Positions 7,281 to 15,779 of a stretch of 64,000 bases of DNA are shown here, in pieces (positions within the stretch are counted from its first letter, which is position 1; the number at the start of each line of letters is the position of its first letter). This DNA is from an uncultured Tateyamaria sp. (GTDB lineage Bacteria; Pseudomonadota; Alphaproteobacteria; Rhodobacterales; Rhodobacteraceae). The stretch spans positions 124,001 to 188,000 of the forward strand of contig NZ_CANMBJ010000002.1 of the NCBI RefSeq assembly GCF_947496075.1, given 5' to 3'. The notes under the pieces are model-generated. The model saw only the letters and a program-made list of their open reading frames with translations. It searched no databases and had not been told where the DNA came from. A program made the position numbers and the translations under genes.

Positions 7281-8507
7281 ATGAAAATAATCGCAAAACT
7301 GATGGCGTCCGCTGCACTGTGCACGGCGTCCATGGCGCATGCCGGCGAACTTGAAGTGACGCACTGGTGGACATCGGGTGGCGAAGCTGCGGCCGTTGCC
7401 GAGTTCGCAAAAGCGTTTGACGCGACCGGCAACACGTGGGTTGACGGTGCAATTGCCGGGTCTGGCGGCACAGCCCGTCCGATCATCATCAGCCGCATTC
7501 TGGGCGGTGACCCGATGGGGGCCACGCAGCTGAACCATGGTCGCCAAGCCGAAGAATTGATCGAGGCTGGTCTGATGACCGATCTTACAGAACTGGCCGA
7601 GGCAGAAGGTTGGAAGGATCTGGTCAATCCGTCCTCACTCCTGGATGCCTGCACCTTTGAAGGGCGCATCTATTGCGTTCCCGTGAACATCCATTCGTGG
7701 CAGTGGATCTGGTTGAGCCATGACGCCTTTGCCAAGATCGACACACCCGTGCCCTCTGACTGGAGCGAGTTTGCCGCCGCCGCGCCCAAGCTGGAAGAGG
7801 CGGGTATCGTGCCTCTCGCCATGGGCCAGCAGGGCTGGCAGCAGAATGGTGCCTTTGGTGTGATGACCATTGCGATTGCGGGTCTGGATGCATGGCGCAA
7901 AGTTGTGGTCGACAAGGATGCGGATGCCGCCCGCGGACCGGAATACGCTGCTGTGTTCGAAGCGGCAGTCGACGCGCGCAACTTCGCCGCCAACTCAAAC
8001 GTACAGGATTGGAATCTGGCGACGAACATGGTGATCACCGGCAAAGCCGGGGCTCAGATCATGGGCGACTGGGCGCAGGGTGAATTCCAGATGGCTGGTA
8101 AAGTTGCCGGTGAGGATTACACGTGCCTGCCGGGTCTTGGTGTGAACGAAATTCTCGATACCGGTGGCGACGCGTTCTATTTCCCTGTCATCGACAACGA
8201 GGATACGAAAGCAGCGCAGATGGCGCTGGCCTCCACCCTGATCTCGCCCGAAGTGCAGGTGGCCTTTAACCTTAAGAAAGGTTCGCTGCCCGTGCGTGGC
8301 GATGTGGATCTGAGTGCTGCGAATGACTGCATGCAAAAGGGTCTCGATATCCTCAAGGCGGGTGGGATCATGCCCTCGGGCGATATGAACCTGACGGCCG
8401 ACACGCAAACGCAGATCGAGGATCTGATGGCCGAATTCTGGACCTCCGACATGTCGGCGGATGACGCGCAGGAGCGTTACGCCGATATCATCGCGTCCGC
8501 AGAGTAA
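7281..8507 (+). CDS. Sugar ABC transporter substrate-binding protein (CUT1, glucose/mannose-type)
   Basis: Periplasmic solute-binding protein, 408 residues. A signal peptide is cleaved after ...SMAHA (about residue 21), and the mature protein begins GELEVTHWWTSGGEA, as in glucose/mannose binding proteins of Pseudomonas and Thermus type. A strong ribosome site (AGGGAGGA) precedes ATG 7281. It is the first gene of an operon with two permeases, an ATPase and a beta-mannosidase, so the ligand is probably mannose, mannobiose or another beta-mannoside (inference from context). A stable hairpin separates it from the permease genes. Confidence 0.87.
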   Translation: MKIIAKLMASAALCTASMAHAGELEVTHWWTSGGEAAAVAEFAKAFDATGNTWVDGAIAGSGGTARPIIISRILGGDPMGATQLNHGRQAEELIEAGLMTDLTELAEAEGWKDLVNPSSLLDACTFEGRIYCVPVNIHSWQWIWLSHDAFAKIDTPVPSDWSEFAAAAPKLEEAGIVPLAMGQQGWQQNGAFGVMTIAIAGLDAWRKVVVDKDADAARGPEYAAVFEAAVDARNFAANSNVQDWNLATNMVITGKAGAQIMGDWAQGEFQMAGKVAGEDYTCLPGLGVNEILDTGGDAFYFPVIDNEDTKAAQMALASTLISPEVQVAFNLKKGSLPVRGDVDLSAANDCMQKGLDILKAGGIMPSGDMNLTADTQTQIEDLMAEFWTSDMSADDAQERYADIIASAE

Positions 8508-8523
8508 GGGCGCACCTCCCAGC

Positions 8524-8549
8524 CACCTGCCCGGGTTTCCGGGCAGGTG
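8524..8549 (+). repeat. Stem-loop between binding-protein and permease genes
   Basis: CACCTGCCCG and CGGGCAGGTG form a perfect 10-bp stem with a 6-nt loop, 17 bp after the binding-protein stop. No U-tract follows. Hairpins in this position commonly stabilise the upstream binding-protein mRNA and lower expression of the downstream permeases. Confidence 0.7.
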
Positions 8550-8575
8550 CACATTTGCATGTAACGGGGTGTGTC

Positions 8576-9478
8576 ATGTCTTCTTCTTCGAATGCGCGGA
8601 AGCCCTCCGGGTTGTTCCGCAACCTGTCGGCCAAGATTGCATCGGTGCCGATGGTCCTGACGGCGTTGGTCGTTTTTGTCGGCGGGACAGCGTGGACGGT
8701 GTTGTACTCTTTCACGTCGTCCAAGCTGCTGCCCAAGATGAATTTTGTCGGGTTGGACCAGTATGAACGGCTGTGGAGCACGCGGCGCTGGTTGATCTCG
8801 ATCGAAAACCTGGCCGTCTACGGTTTCTTCTCGATGATCTTCACGTTGGTGATCGGGTTTACGCTGGCCGCTTTGCTGGATCGCAAGATCAGGGGTGAAA
8901 ACGTGTTTCGCACCATTTTCCTCTATCCTTTCGCCCTTAGTTTTGTGGTCACGGGATTGGCGTGGCAATGGATCCTCAACCCTGATCTGGGGGTTCAGAG
9001 TGTCGTGCGGTCGCTGGGTTGGGAAAGCTTCACCTTCAATCCACTGAATGACCCCGACATCGTGATCTATGGCATCCTGATTGCGGGATTGTGGCAGGGA
9101 ACAGGCCTGATCATGGTGATTATGCTGGCCGGTCTGCGCGGGATTGATGAAGACATTTGGAAAGCCGCCCGCGTTGACGGCATCGGTACCGTCAAAACCT
9201 ATATTCGCGTCATCATTCCAATGATGCGCCCCGTGTTTGTGACGGCGCTGGTCTTGATCGCCTCTGGCATCATCAAAATCTATGATCTGGTCGTCGCCCA
9301 GACCAATGGCGGTCCCGGCATCGCGTCCGAAGTGCCGGCAAAATACGTGATCAACTACATGTTCCGCGCCCAGAATCTGGGTCAGGGCTTTGCCGCCTCG
9401 ACCATGATGCTGGTCAGTGTGATCGTCATTCTGATCCCGTGGGCCTACTTAGAATTTGGAGGGAAGAAACGTGGTTGA
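8576..9478 (+). CDS. Sugar ABC transporter permease (MalF-like)
   Basis: 300-residue inner-membrane permease. It has about six hydrophobic helices, beginning with VPMVLTALVVFVGGTAWTVL, and an EAA loop KAARVDGIGTVKTY near residue 195. ATG 8576 was preferred over an upstream TTG because the next residues give a normal family N-terminus. Its last eight bases overlap the second permease gene. It forms the transmembrane channel with that protein and is energised by the ATPase at 10365. Confidence 0.88.
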   Translation: MSSSSNARKPSGLFRNLSAKIASVPMVLTALVVFVGGTAWTVLYSFTSSKLLPKMNFVGLDQYERLWSTRRWLISIENLAVYGFFSMIFTLVIGFTLAALLDRKIRGENVFRTIFLYPFALSFVVTGLAWQWILNPDLGVQSVVRSLGWESFTFNPLNDPDIVIYGILIAGLWQGTGLIMVIMLAGLRGIDEDIWKAARVDGIGTVKTYIRVIIPMMRPVFVTALVLIASGIIKIYDLVVAQTNGGPGIASEVPAKYVINYMFRAQNLGQGFAASTMMLVSVIVILIPWAYLEFGGKKRG

Positions 9479-10361
9479 CGCTGTGATCCCACGCGGACCA
9501 AAACCCCGCCCCCGCTTTTCCCGAACCAATATCATGCTTTACGGCACCCTGATCGTGGTCGCTGCGTACTACGCTCTGCCGCTGTATGTGATGATTGTCA
9601 CGTCGCTGAAAGGCATGCCGGAAATCCGCATCGGCAACATCTTTGCCCCACCGGTCGAGGTCACATACCAGCCGTGGGTGAAGGCGTGGTCCGAAGCCTG
9701 TACGGGCATCAATTGCGAGGGGCTGAGCCGCGGCTTTTGGAATTCGGTCCAGATCCTGATCCCCTCTGTGATCCTGTCCATCGCGATTGCATCCGTGAAC
9801 GGCTACGCGCTGGCAAATTGGAAGTTCAAAGGGTCCGAGGTGTTCTTCACCATCCTGATCCTAGGGGCCTTCATCCCCTATCAGGTGATGATCTACCCGA
9901 TTGTGATCATCCTGCGTGAGATGGGGCTGTACGGAAACATCTGGGGGCTGGTGATGGTGCACACGGTATTCGGTATGCCCATCCTGACGCTTTTGTTCCG
10001 CAACTACTTCACCTCGGTGCCGGAGGAGCTGTTCAAAGCCGCCCGCGTCGATGGGGCCGGGTTCTGGGGGATTTACTTCCGCATCATGCTTCCCATGTCC
10101 CTGCCTATCTTCGTGGTGGCAATCATCCTGCAGGTCACGGGCATCTGGAACGATTTCCTGTTCGGCGTGATCTATACCAAACCCGCCGATTATCCGATGA
10201 CCGTGCAACTCAACAACATCGTCAACTCGGTGCAGGGCGTTAAGGAATACAACGTCAACATGGCCGCCACTCTGCTGACCGGTCTTGTCCCCCTCATCAT
10301 CTACTTCGCTTCCGGCAAGCTGTTTGTTCGGGGCATCGCCGCTGGCGCGGTGAAAGGCTGA
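9471..10361 (+). CDS. Sugar ABC transporter permease (MalG-like)
   Basis: 296-residue permease starting at GTG 9471, six bases after a GGAGGGA ribosome site inside the end of the previous gene. The EAA loop FKAARVDGAGFWGIY is near residue 188. There are about six membrane helices, and a periplasmic stretch with two cysteines (EACTGINCEG) follows the first. It is the partner of the 8576 permease. The next gene starts three bases after its stop. Confidence 0.88.
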   Translation: MVDAVIPRGPKPRPRFSRTNIMLYGTLIVVAAYYALPLYVMIVTSLKGMPEIRIGNIFAPPVEVTYQPWVKAWSEACTGINCEGLSRGFWNSVQILIPSVILSIAIASVNGYALANWKFKGSEVFFTILILGAFIPYQVMIYPIVIILREMGLYGNIWGLVMVHTVFGMPILTLLFRNYFTSVPEELFKAARVDGAGFWGIYFRIMLPMSLPIFVVAIILQVTGIWNDFLFGVIYTKPADYPMTVQLNNIVNSVQGVKEYNVNMAATLLTGLVPLIIYFASGKLFVRGIAAGAVKG

Positions 10362-10364
10362 TCC

Positions 10365-11438
10365 ATGACTTCTGTACTTGTCAAAGACCTGACCCTGAAA
10401 TTCGGCGCGCTGACGGTGCTGGACAACCTCAACATCGACATTCCCGAGGGCGAGTTCCTTGTGCTGCTGGGCGCGTCGGGCTGCGGGAAATCCACCTTGT
10501 TGAACTGCATTGCGGGGCTGCTGGATCCTACCGATGGCGAAATCCACATAAACGACCGCAATGTCACATGGGAGGAACCGTCAGGCCGAGGCATCGGCAT
10601 GGTGTTCCAGTCCTATGCGCTCTATCCGCAGATGACGGTCGAGGGGAACCTGTCCTTTGGCCTCAAAAACGCGCGAATGGCCAAGGCCGAGATCAAAAAG
10701 CGTGTCGCGCGTGCTGCCGAGGTGTTGCAAATCGAGCCGCTTTTGCATCGCAAGCCAGCCGCTCTGTCCGGGGGACAGCGTCAGCGTGTCGCCATTGGGC
10801 GGGCCTTGGTTCGTGACGTGGACGTGTTCCTGTTCGATGAGCCATTGTCGAACCTTGATGCCAAGCTCCGTGCCGATCTGCGGGTCGAAATCAAACGCCT
10901 GCACCACAACCTGAAAAACACCATGATCTATGTGACCCATGATCAGGTCGAGGCGATGACACTCGCTGACCGGATCGCAATCATGAAGGGTGGGATCATC
11001 CAGCAATTGGATACACCGACCGAGATCTACAATCGTCCGCGGAACAAGTACGTGGCCGGGTTTATTGGGAGTCCTGAGATCAATTTCTTCGAAGGTGAGG
11101 TTGAACAAGGTGCTTTCGCCACCGGCGGAGAGCGGTTTTCATTGGATGGTTATGCGTTCCAAGGTGCCGCGACAGGAGGCTCTGCCTGGTTGGGTATCAG
11201 GCCCGAGCACATCCTGTCCGGAGATGCCGCCAAAGACTTGCCTGTGACGGCTGAAGTGACAGTGGACATCGTTGAACCGATGGGGTCGGACACGTTGGCA
11301 TGGGCCACCTTGGCCGGAGTGCCTTTGCGGATCCGTATGGATGGGCAAGCCGCCGTTTCAACGGGCGATCGCATCCTGATCGGTTTCGATCCTGCGCGCG
11401 CGTCCATGTTCGACAAGTCGACCGAGGAAAGGCTCTGA
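10365..11438 (+). CDS. Sugar ABC transporter ATP-binding protein (MalK/UgpC type)
   Basis: 357-residue cytoplasmic ATPase. Walker A GASGCGKST is at residues 36-44, the signature is LSGGQRQR, Walker B is [11 protein letters not shown], and the switch loop [10 protein letters not shown] carries its histidine. A C-terminal TOBE/regulatory domain with GIRPEHI follows. All ATPase motifs are intact. It energises the two permeases just upstream; proteins of this type are sometimes shared between CUT1 systems. The beta-mannosidase gene starts six bases after its stop. Confidence 0.9.
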   Translation: MTSVLVKDLTLKFGALTVLDNLNIDIPEGEFLVLLGASGCGKSTLLNCIAGLLDPTDGEIHINDRNVTWEEPSGRGIGMVFQSYALYPQMTVEGNLSFGLKNARMAKAEIKKRVARAAEVLQIEPLLHRKPAALSGGQRQRVAIGRALVRDVDVFLFDEPLSNLDAKLRADLRVEIKRLHHNLKNTMIYVTHDQVEAMTLADRIAIMKGGIIQQLDTPTEIYNRPRNKYVAGFIGSPEINFFEGEVEQGAFATGGERFSLDGYAFQGAATGGSAWLGIRPEHILSGDAAKDLPVTAEVTVDIVEPMGSDTLAWATLAGVPLRIRMDGQAAVSTGDRILIGFDPARASMFDKSTEERL

Positions 11439-11444
11439 CGCTTC

Positions 11445-13835
11445 ATGCTTGACCTCAGTGGCCAATGGCACCTGTCGGACGAGACGGGTCAGTATTCTGC
11501 GCCAATGTCGCTGCCCGGCGACGGGATCAGTGCATTGCGGGCCGCGGGCATTATTCCCGATCCTTATTGGGGGCAGAATGAATATGACCTGCGCTGGATT
11601 TCGGACCGCGACTGGCTGCTGACCCGGACGTTCCAGGCCACTGGACGAAACGTGACACTGGTCCTGTCGATGCTGGACACGGTTGTTGACGTGTCATTGA
11701 ACGGGCAGACAGTTCTGCAAGCCAACAGTATGTTCCGTACACATCGCGTGGACGTCTCTGAAGCGTTGATCCTGGGCGAAAACGTGATCACGCTACATTT
11801 TCGATCTGCGCCACGCGCGGCCAAGGCGCTTGCCGATGCGCAACCGTTTCCAGTGCCGTTTCAGGCTGACAATTGCCCTATCCCTCATGGCAACATGCTG
11901 CGCAAACCGGAGTGCGATTTTGGCTGGGACTGGAACATTGCGCTCGCACCCTTCGGCATGTACGGAGATATCCGGTTGGAACAGCACGGGCCGCGTATTT
12001 CCGCCATCGCGGTTGCTCAAGATCATAACGCGACCGGGGCAACGGTCACCGCGACTGTCCAGACCGAAGGGATTGACGACGGTGCAGACCTGCGGGTGTC
12101 GTTGTGTGGGCAGGAGGCCTGCGCACCGGTCATATCCAACACTGCAACAGTGTCGCTGAAATTTGATAGCGCCGAGCTTTGGTGGCCTGCTGGCCATGGC
12201 AAGCAGGCACTGCATGTGCTGACAGTGGCTGTTGGCGACCTGACTGCAACGCGCCGCATCGGTTTTCGAGATGTTCAGCTTGTGACCGCCAAGGACGAGA
12301 CGGGCACAGGTTTTGCTCTGCATGTGAATGGGCGCCCCGTTTTTGTGAAAGGGGCGAACTGGATACCGGCGGATGCTCTTGGATCTGCGATCACGCCTGA
12401 CATCTGCCGTGATCTGCTTCAGTCGGCCGTTGATGCCAACATGAACATGATCCGGGTTTGGGGTGGTGGCCGGTACGAGCCTGACTGGTTTTATGACCTG
12501 TGCGATGAGTTGGGCCTGCTGGTCTGGCACGACTTCATGTTTGCGTGCCACCTCTACCCGGCGACTGATGACTTTCTGGCAGCTGTAGACGCCGAGGTGC
12601 GCGAACAGGTTGCGCGTCTGAACCACCATGCCTGCATTGCATTGTGGTGTGGCGACAACGAATTGCTGGGTGCGTTGAACTGGTACGAAGAAAGCCGGCA
12701 AGATCGTGATCGCTATCTCGTTGCATACGACCGGTTGAACAGAACACTTGAGAAAGCTCTGCGAGAGACCGCACCGCATGCCATCTGGTGGCCGTCCAGC
12801 CCATCGCCGGGCCCGATGAGCTTTGGTGACGCGTGGCATGATGACCGGTCCGGCGACATGCATTTCTGGTCCGTTTGGCACGAAGGGCGGGACTTTGATC
12901 ACTACCGTGATGTGTCGCCAAGGTTTTGTTCCGAATTCGGGTTCCAATCCTATCCATCCATGGACGTGATCCGGCGCTTTGCCGGTCCCGCTGATTTCAA
13001 CATTGCCGCCCCAGTGATGGAGAGCCATCAGAAGAACGCAGGCGGCAACGCGCGGATTGCCGAGACGATGTTCCGCTATTTCCGTTTTCCGGTTGGTTTC
13101 GAGAACTTCGTCTATCTCAGCCAGGTCCAGCAGGCGCTCGCGATCAAGACTGCAGTAACCCATTGGCGCAGCCTAAAGCCGCATTGCATGGGCGCACTGT
13201 ACTGGCAGCTGAATGACACCTGGCCTGTGTGTTCGTGGTCCAGTCTGGATCACGGCGGGGGTTGGAAACTGCTGCACCACGTCGCGCGTCGTTTCTATGC
13301 CGATGTCATTGTGTCGGCCGTTCCCACCGCAGACGGTGTGGAACTGCTTGTCGTAAACGATCAGCCCGACGCCGCGCAGGTAGAGGTCGAAGCCTTTGCT
13401 GTGTCCATGGATGGTCGGATGCGGAACGTAGGGACAGCATCTGTCGAAGCCTGCGTCGACACCGCCATTTCAGCACTTGTTGTTCCGCGAGCCGCTCTGA
13501 ACGATGACGAGATACTGATGTTTGATTGGGCCGCGAATGACAGGCCGCGTCAATCCGATCACTTCGCGGCGCGCCCTTACAAGGCGTATAAGCTCGGACC
13601 CGCCAGTATCTCGACCGAAATTACTGAACAGGACGGCCAATATGCCGTCACGCTGACGTCCGCCGCGCTTGCCCTGTACGTTGCCGTCGAGGCGGACATG
13701 CCTGGACGTTTCAGCGACAACGCCTTTGATCTGCTGCCGGGCCGACCTGTCACCATAGAGTTCACGCCGGCTGACCCGAGCGTCACCACGGAATTCACAA
13801 TCCGTGATCTTCATTCCGCCACTCACCATATATGA
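11445..13835 (+). CDS. Cytoplasmic beta-mannosidase, glycoside hydrolase family 2
   Basis: 796-residue GH2 enzyme predicted to release mannose from the non-reducing end of beta-mannosides. Domain order is an N-terminal sugar-binding jelly roll (about 1-180), an immunoglobulin-like domain, the catalytic TIM barrel (about 280-600) and C-terminal beta domains. The acid/base is E406 in WCGDNELLG and the nucleophile is E497 in CSEFGFQSYPS. Both are typical of the beta-mannosidase branch rather than beta-galactosidase. No signal peptide is seen, so it acts on imported oligosaccharides, in keeping with the preceding ABC transporter. Exact substrate unknown (mannobiose and mannosylated small molecules are possible). 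Confidence 0.85.
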   Translation: MLDLSGQWHLSDETGQYSAPMSLPGDGISALRAAGIIPDPYWGQNEYDLRWISDRDWLLTRTFQATGRNVTLVLSMLDTVVDVSLNGQTVLQANSMFRTHRVDVSEALILGENVITLHFRSAPRAAKALADAQPFPVPFQADNCPIPHGNMLRKPECDFGWDWNIALAPFGMYGDIRLEQHGPRISAIAVAQDHNATGATVTATVQTEGIDDGADLRVSLCGQEACAPVISNTATVSLKFDSAELWWPAGHGKQALHVLTVAVGDLTATRRIGFRDVQLVTAKDETGTGFALHVNGRPVFVKGANWIPADALGSAITPDICRDLLQSAVDANMNMIRVWGGGRYEPDWFYDLCDELGLLVWHDFMFACHLYPATDDFLAAVDAEVREQVARLNHHACIALWCGDNELLGALNWYEESRQDRDRYLVAYDRLNRTLEKALRETAPHAIWWPSSPSPGPMSFGDAWHDDRSGDMHFWSVWHEGRDFDHYRDVSPRFCSEFGFQSYPSMDVIRRFAGPADFNIAAPVMESHQKNAGGNARIAETMFRYFRFPVGFENFVYLSQVQQALAIKTAVTHWRSLKPHCMGALYWQLNDTWPVCSWSSLDHGGGWKLLHHVARRFYADVIVSAVPTADGVELLVVNDQPDAAQVEVEAFAVSMDGRMRNVGTASVEACVDTAISALVVPRAALNDDEILMFDWAANDRPRQSDHFAARPYKAYKLGPASISTEITEQDGQYAVTLTSAALALYVAVEADMPGRFSDNAFDLLPGRPVTIEFTPADPSVTTEFTIRDLHSATHHI

Positions 13836-13847
13836 AAGGCTACCGAC

Positions 13848-14603
13848 ATGACCGCATTGTCTTACCAGCTCTACAGTTCCCGCCTGTTTCCGCCGCTTGA
13901 GGATACGCTCAAGATGCTGGCCGAGATCGGATATGCGCATGTTGAAGGCTACAGCGCGTTACTCGCGGACAGTGCAGGAGTCGATGCGCTTGAACGTGGG
14001 TTGCAAGCACACGGGCTGGCGATGCCCAGTTGCCATGTTGGTCTTGATATGTGTGAAAAAGATCCCGGTGCCGTGGCGCAGCTCGCGTCGCGTTTCGGGA
14101 TCGAAACGATCGTCATTCCATACATTCAGCCGGATGACCGCCCGACTACGGCTGACGGGTGGCGCGCCTTTGGGCAGCGGCTGGCTGCGGTCGCGCAGGA
14201 GCTGTCGAAGTCCGGTTTGAAACTTGCCTATCACAACCATGATTTCGAATTCGTACCACTTGCCGACGGGCCGCTGCCAATGGACCTGATCCTCGAAAGC
14301 GCGCCCACCGTGTTGTTTGAGTATGACGTCGCATGGGCCGTGCGCGCGGGTGCCGATCCAATGATCCCCGTTGCAAAGTACGGATCGCGGATCGCGATTG
14401 CGCATCTCAAAGACATTGCGCCTGACGGTGAGGCCCAAGACGAAGATGGCTGGGCCGATGTGGGGCATGGGATCATGGATTGGTCATCGCTCTTCCAATC
14501 GCTGCGAGCTGCAGGCACGCGACATTTCGTGATGGAACACGACAACCCCAGCGACCACCGCCGTTTTGCGCAACGTGCGTTCGACGCCACACAGACATTT
14601 TAA
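13848..14603 (+). CDS. Sugar phosphate isomerase/epimerase family TIM-barrel protein
   Basis: 251-residue xylose-isomerase-like TIM-barrel protein (AP endonuclease 2 superfamily). Probable metal ligands lie in YHNHDFEF, in the AHLKDI strand and in the C-terminal VMEHDNP. It probably isomerises, epimerises or dehydrates a sugar or keto-sugar. It sits 12 bp after the beta-mannosidase gene and 11 bp before a Gfo/Idh dehydrogenase gene, so a joint oxidative step on mannose or the aglycone is plausible (inference). It is distinct from the IolE-type protein at 31270. Confidence 0.75.
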   Translation: MTALSYQLYSSRLFPPLEDTLKMLAEIGYAHVEGYSALLADSAGVDALERGLQAHGLAMPSCHVGLDMCEKDPGAVAQLASRFGIETIVIPYIQPDDRPTTADGWRAFGQRLAAVAQELSKSGLKLAYHNHDFEFVPLADGPLPMDLILESAPTVLFEYDVAWAVRAGADPMIPVAKYGSRIAIAHLKDIAPDGEAQDEDGWADVGHGIMDWSSLFQSLRAAGTRHFVMEHDNPSDHRRFAQRAFDATQTF

Positions 14604-14614
14604 GGGAGACTTCG

Positions 14615-15739
14615 ATGCAAGGCATTGGAATCATTGGATGTGGTAACATCTCGACCGCCTATCTGACGCTCGCGCCCCTGTTCAAAGGGCTGGAGGTGCG
14701 TGCGGTTGCGGACCTCAACATCGAAGCGGCCAATGCGCAGGCAGTAGCATTCGATGTTCGCGCGCACACTGTAGAGGATCTTTTGGCGGCGGACGACATC
14801 GACATCGTTGTGAACCTCACAATCCCCGACGCGCATTTCGAGGTGACGCGTGCGATCCTGCAGGCAGGTAAGCACGCCTATTCAGAGAAGCCGATCGTGC
14901 TGACCCAAGCGCAGGGCGAGGAACTTCGTACGTTGGCAGCAGCGCAGAACCTGCGCATCGGCTCTGCGCCGGACACATTCCTGGGCGGAGCTCATCAGAC
15001 GGCGCGAGCGGCATTGGATGCGGGCCAGATTGGGGATGTGGTCGCGGGCACAGCACATGTGATGAGCCATGGGATGGAGCATTGGCATCCGAACCCGGAC
15101 TTCTTCTTCCTGCCGGGTGCCGGGCCAATGCTGGATATCGGCCCATACTATGTGACCAACCTGATCCAGTTGCTTGGTCCGGTGCGTCGGGTCGGTGCGC
15201 TGACCACAACACCTGCAGACACAAGAACCATCCTGTCCGAACCGCGCCGTGGCGAAGTGATTCCGGTCAAGACACCGACCAACATCCATGCATTGCTGGA
15301 CTTCCATTCCGGGGCAAGCATCACTTTGTCGACGTCGTGGGATGTTTGGGCGCACCGGCATGGGCATATGGAGCTTTATGGAACGTCGGGCAGCATGTTC
15401 CTGCCTGATCCCAACTGGTTTTCGGGGGAAGTTGAGATCGTGAGTGCCGAGGGCGAGACGACCGCTCTTGAAACGGAGACGCACCCATTCGGAATTCCCA
15501 ATCAAGAAAACAACGGCGTTGCAAAGGCCAATTACCGCACTGCCGGGCTGGCCGACATGGCTGCGGCGATGAATGCGGATCGACCACATCGCTGCTCGCT
15601 AGAACTGGCCCTGCACGCCGTGGATGTGATGACCTCGATCCTTGAGGCCGGGGAACGCGGCGAAATGGTTACGCTGACCACCACTTGTGAAAGGCCCGAG
15701 CCGCTTACCGCAGATGCGGCGCAGGCCTTGCTAAAATAG
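14615..15739 (+). CDS. Gfo/Idh/MocA-family sugar dehydrogenase
   Basis: 374-residue NAD(P)-dependent oxidoreductase. The N-terminal Rossmann fold has GIIGCGNIS and the conserved lysine is in SEKPIV; the C-terminal half is the alpha/beta substrate domain. ATG 14615 follows the ribosome site AAGGGAGA; the open frame further upstream is not coding. It is the last gene of the mannoside operon. With the TIM-barrel protein just upstream it probably oxidises an imported sugar or its keto form; the product is not predictable. A terminator-like hairpin begins 10 bp after the stop. Confidence 0.8.
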   Translation: MQGIGIIGCGNISTAYLTLAPLFKGLEVRAVADLNIEAANAQAVAFDVRAHTVEDLLAADDIDIVVNLTIPDAHFEVTRAILQAGKHAYSEKPIVLTQAQGEELRTLAAAQNLRIGSAPDTFLGGAHQTARAALDAGQIGDVVAGTAHVMSHGMEHWHPNPDFFFLPGAGPMLDIGPYYVTNLIQLLGPVRRVGALTTTPADTRTILSEPRRGEVIPVKTPTNIHALLDFHSGASITLSTSWDVWAHRHGHMELYGTSGSMFLPDPNWFSGEVEIVSAEGETTALETETHPFGIPNQENNGVAKANYRTAGLADMAAAMNADRPHRCSLELALHAVDVMTSILEAGERGEMVTLTTTCERPEPLTADAAQALLK

Positions 15740-15748
15740 GAACGGTCA

Positions 15749-15779
15749 GGCGCTTTACGCAGTGTATGCGTTGAGCGCC
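15749..15779. terminator. Hairpin serving convergent transcripts (mannoside operon / mtlK)
   Basis: GGCGCT pairs with AGCGCC (15749-15754 with 15774-15779), and inside it ACGCA pairs with TGCGT around a 5-nt loop. It covers the mtlK stop codon and lies between two converging operons, so it may end transcription from both sides. U-tracts are weak. Confidence 0.45.

Noticed and set aside
11793-13163. 456-codon open frame antisense to the beta-mannosidase gene
   Set aside because: It is a shadow of a GC-rich gene with intact GH2 catalytic motifs on the other strand, and its translation shows no family motif.
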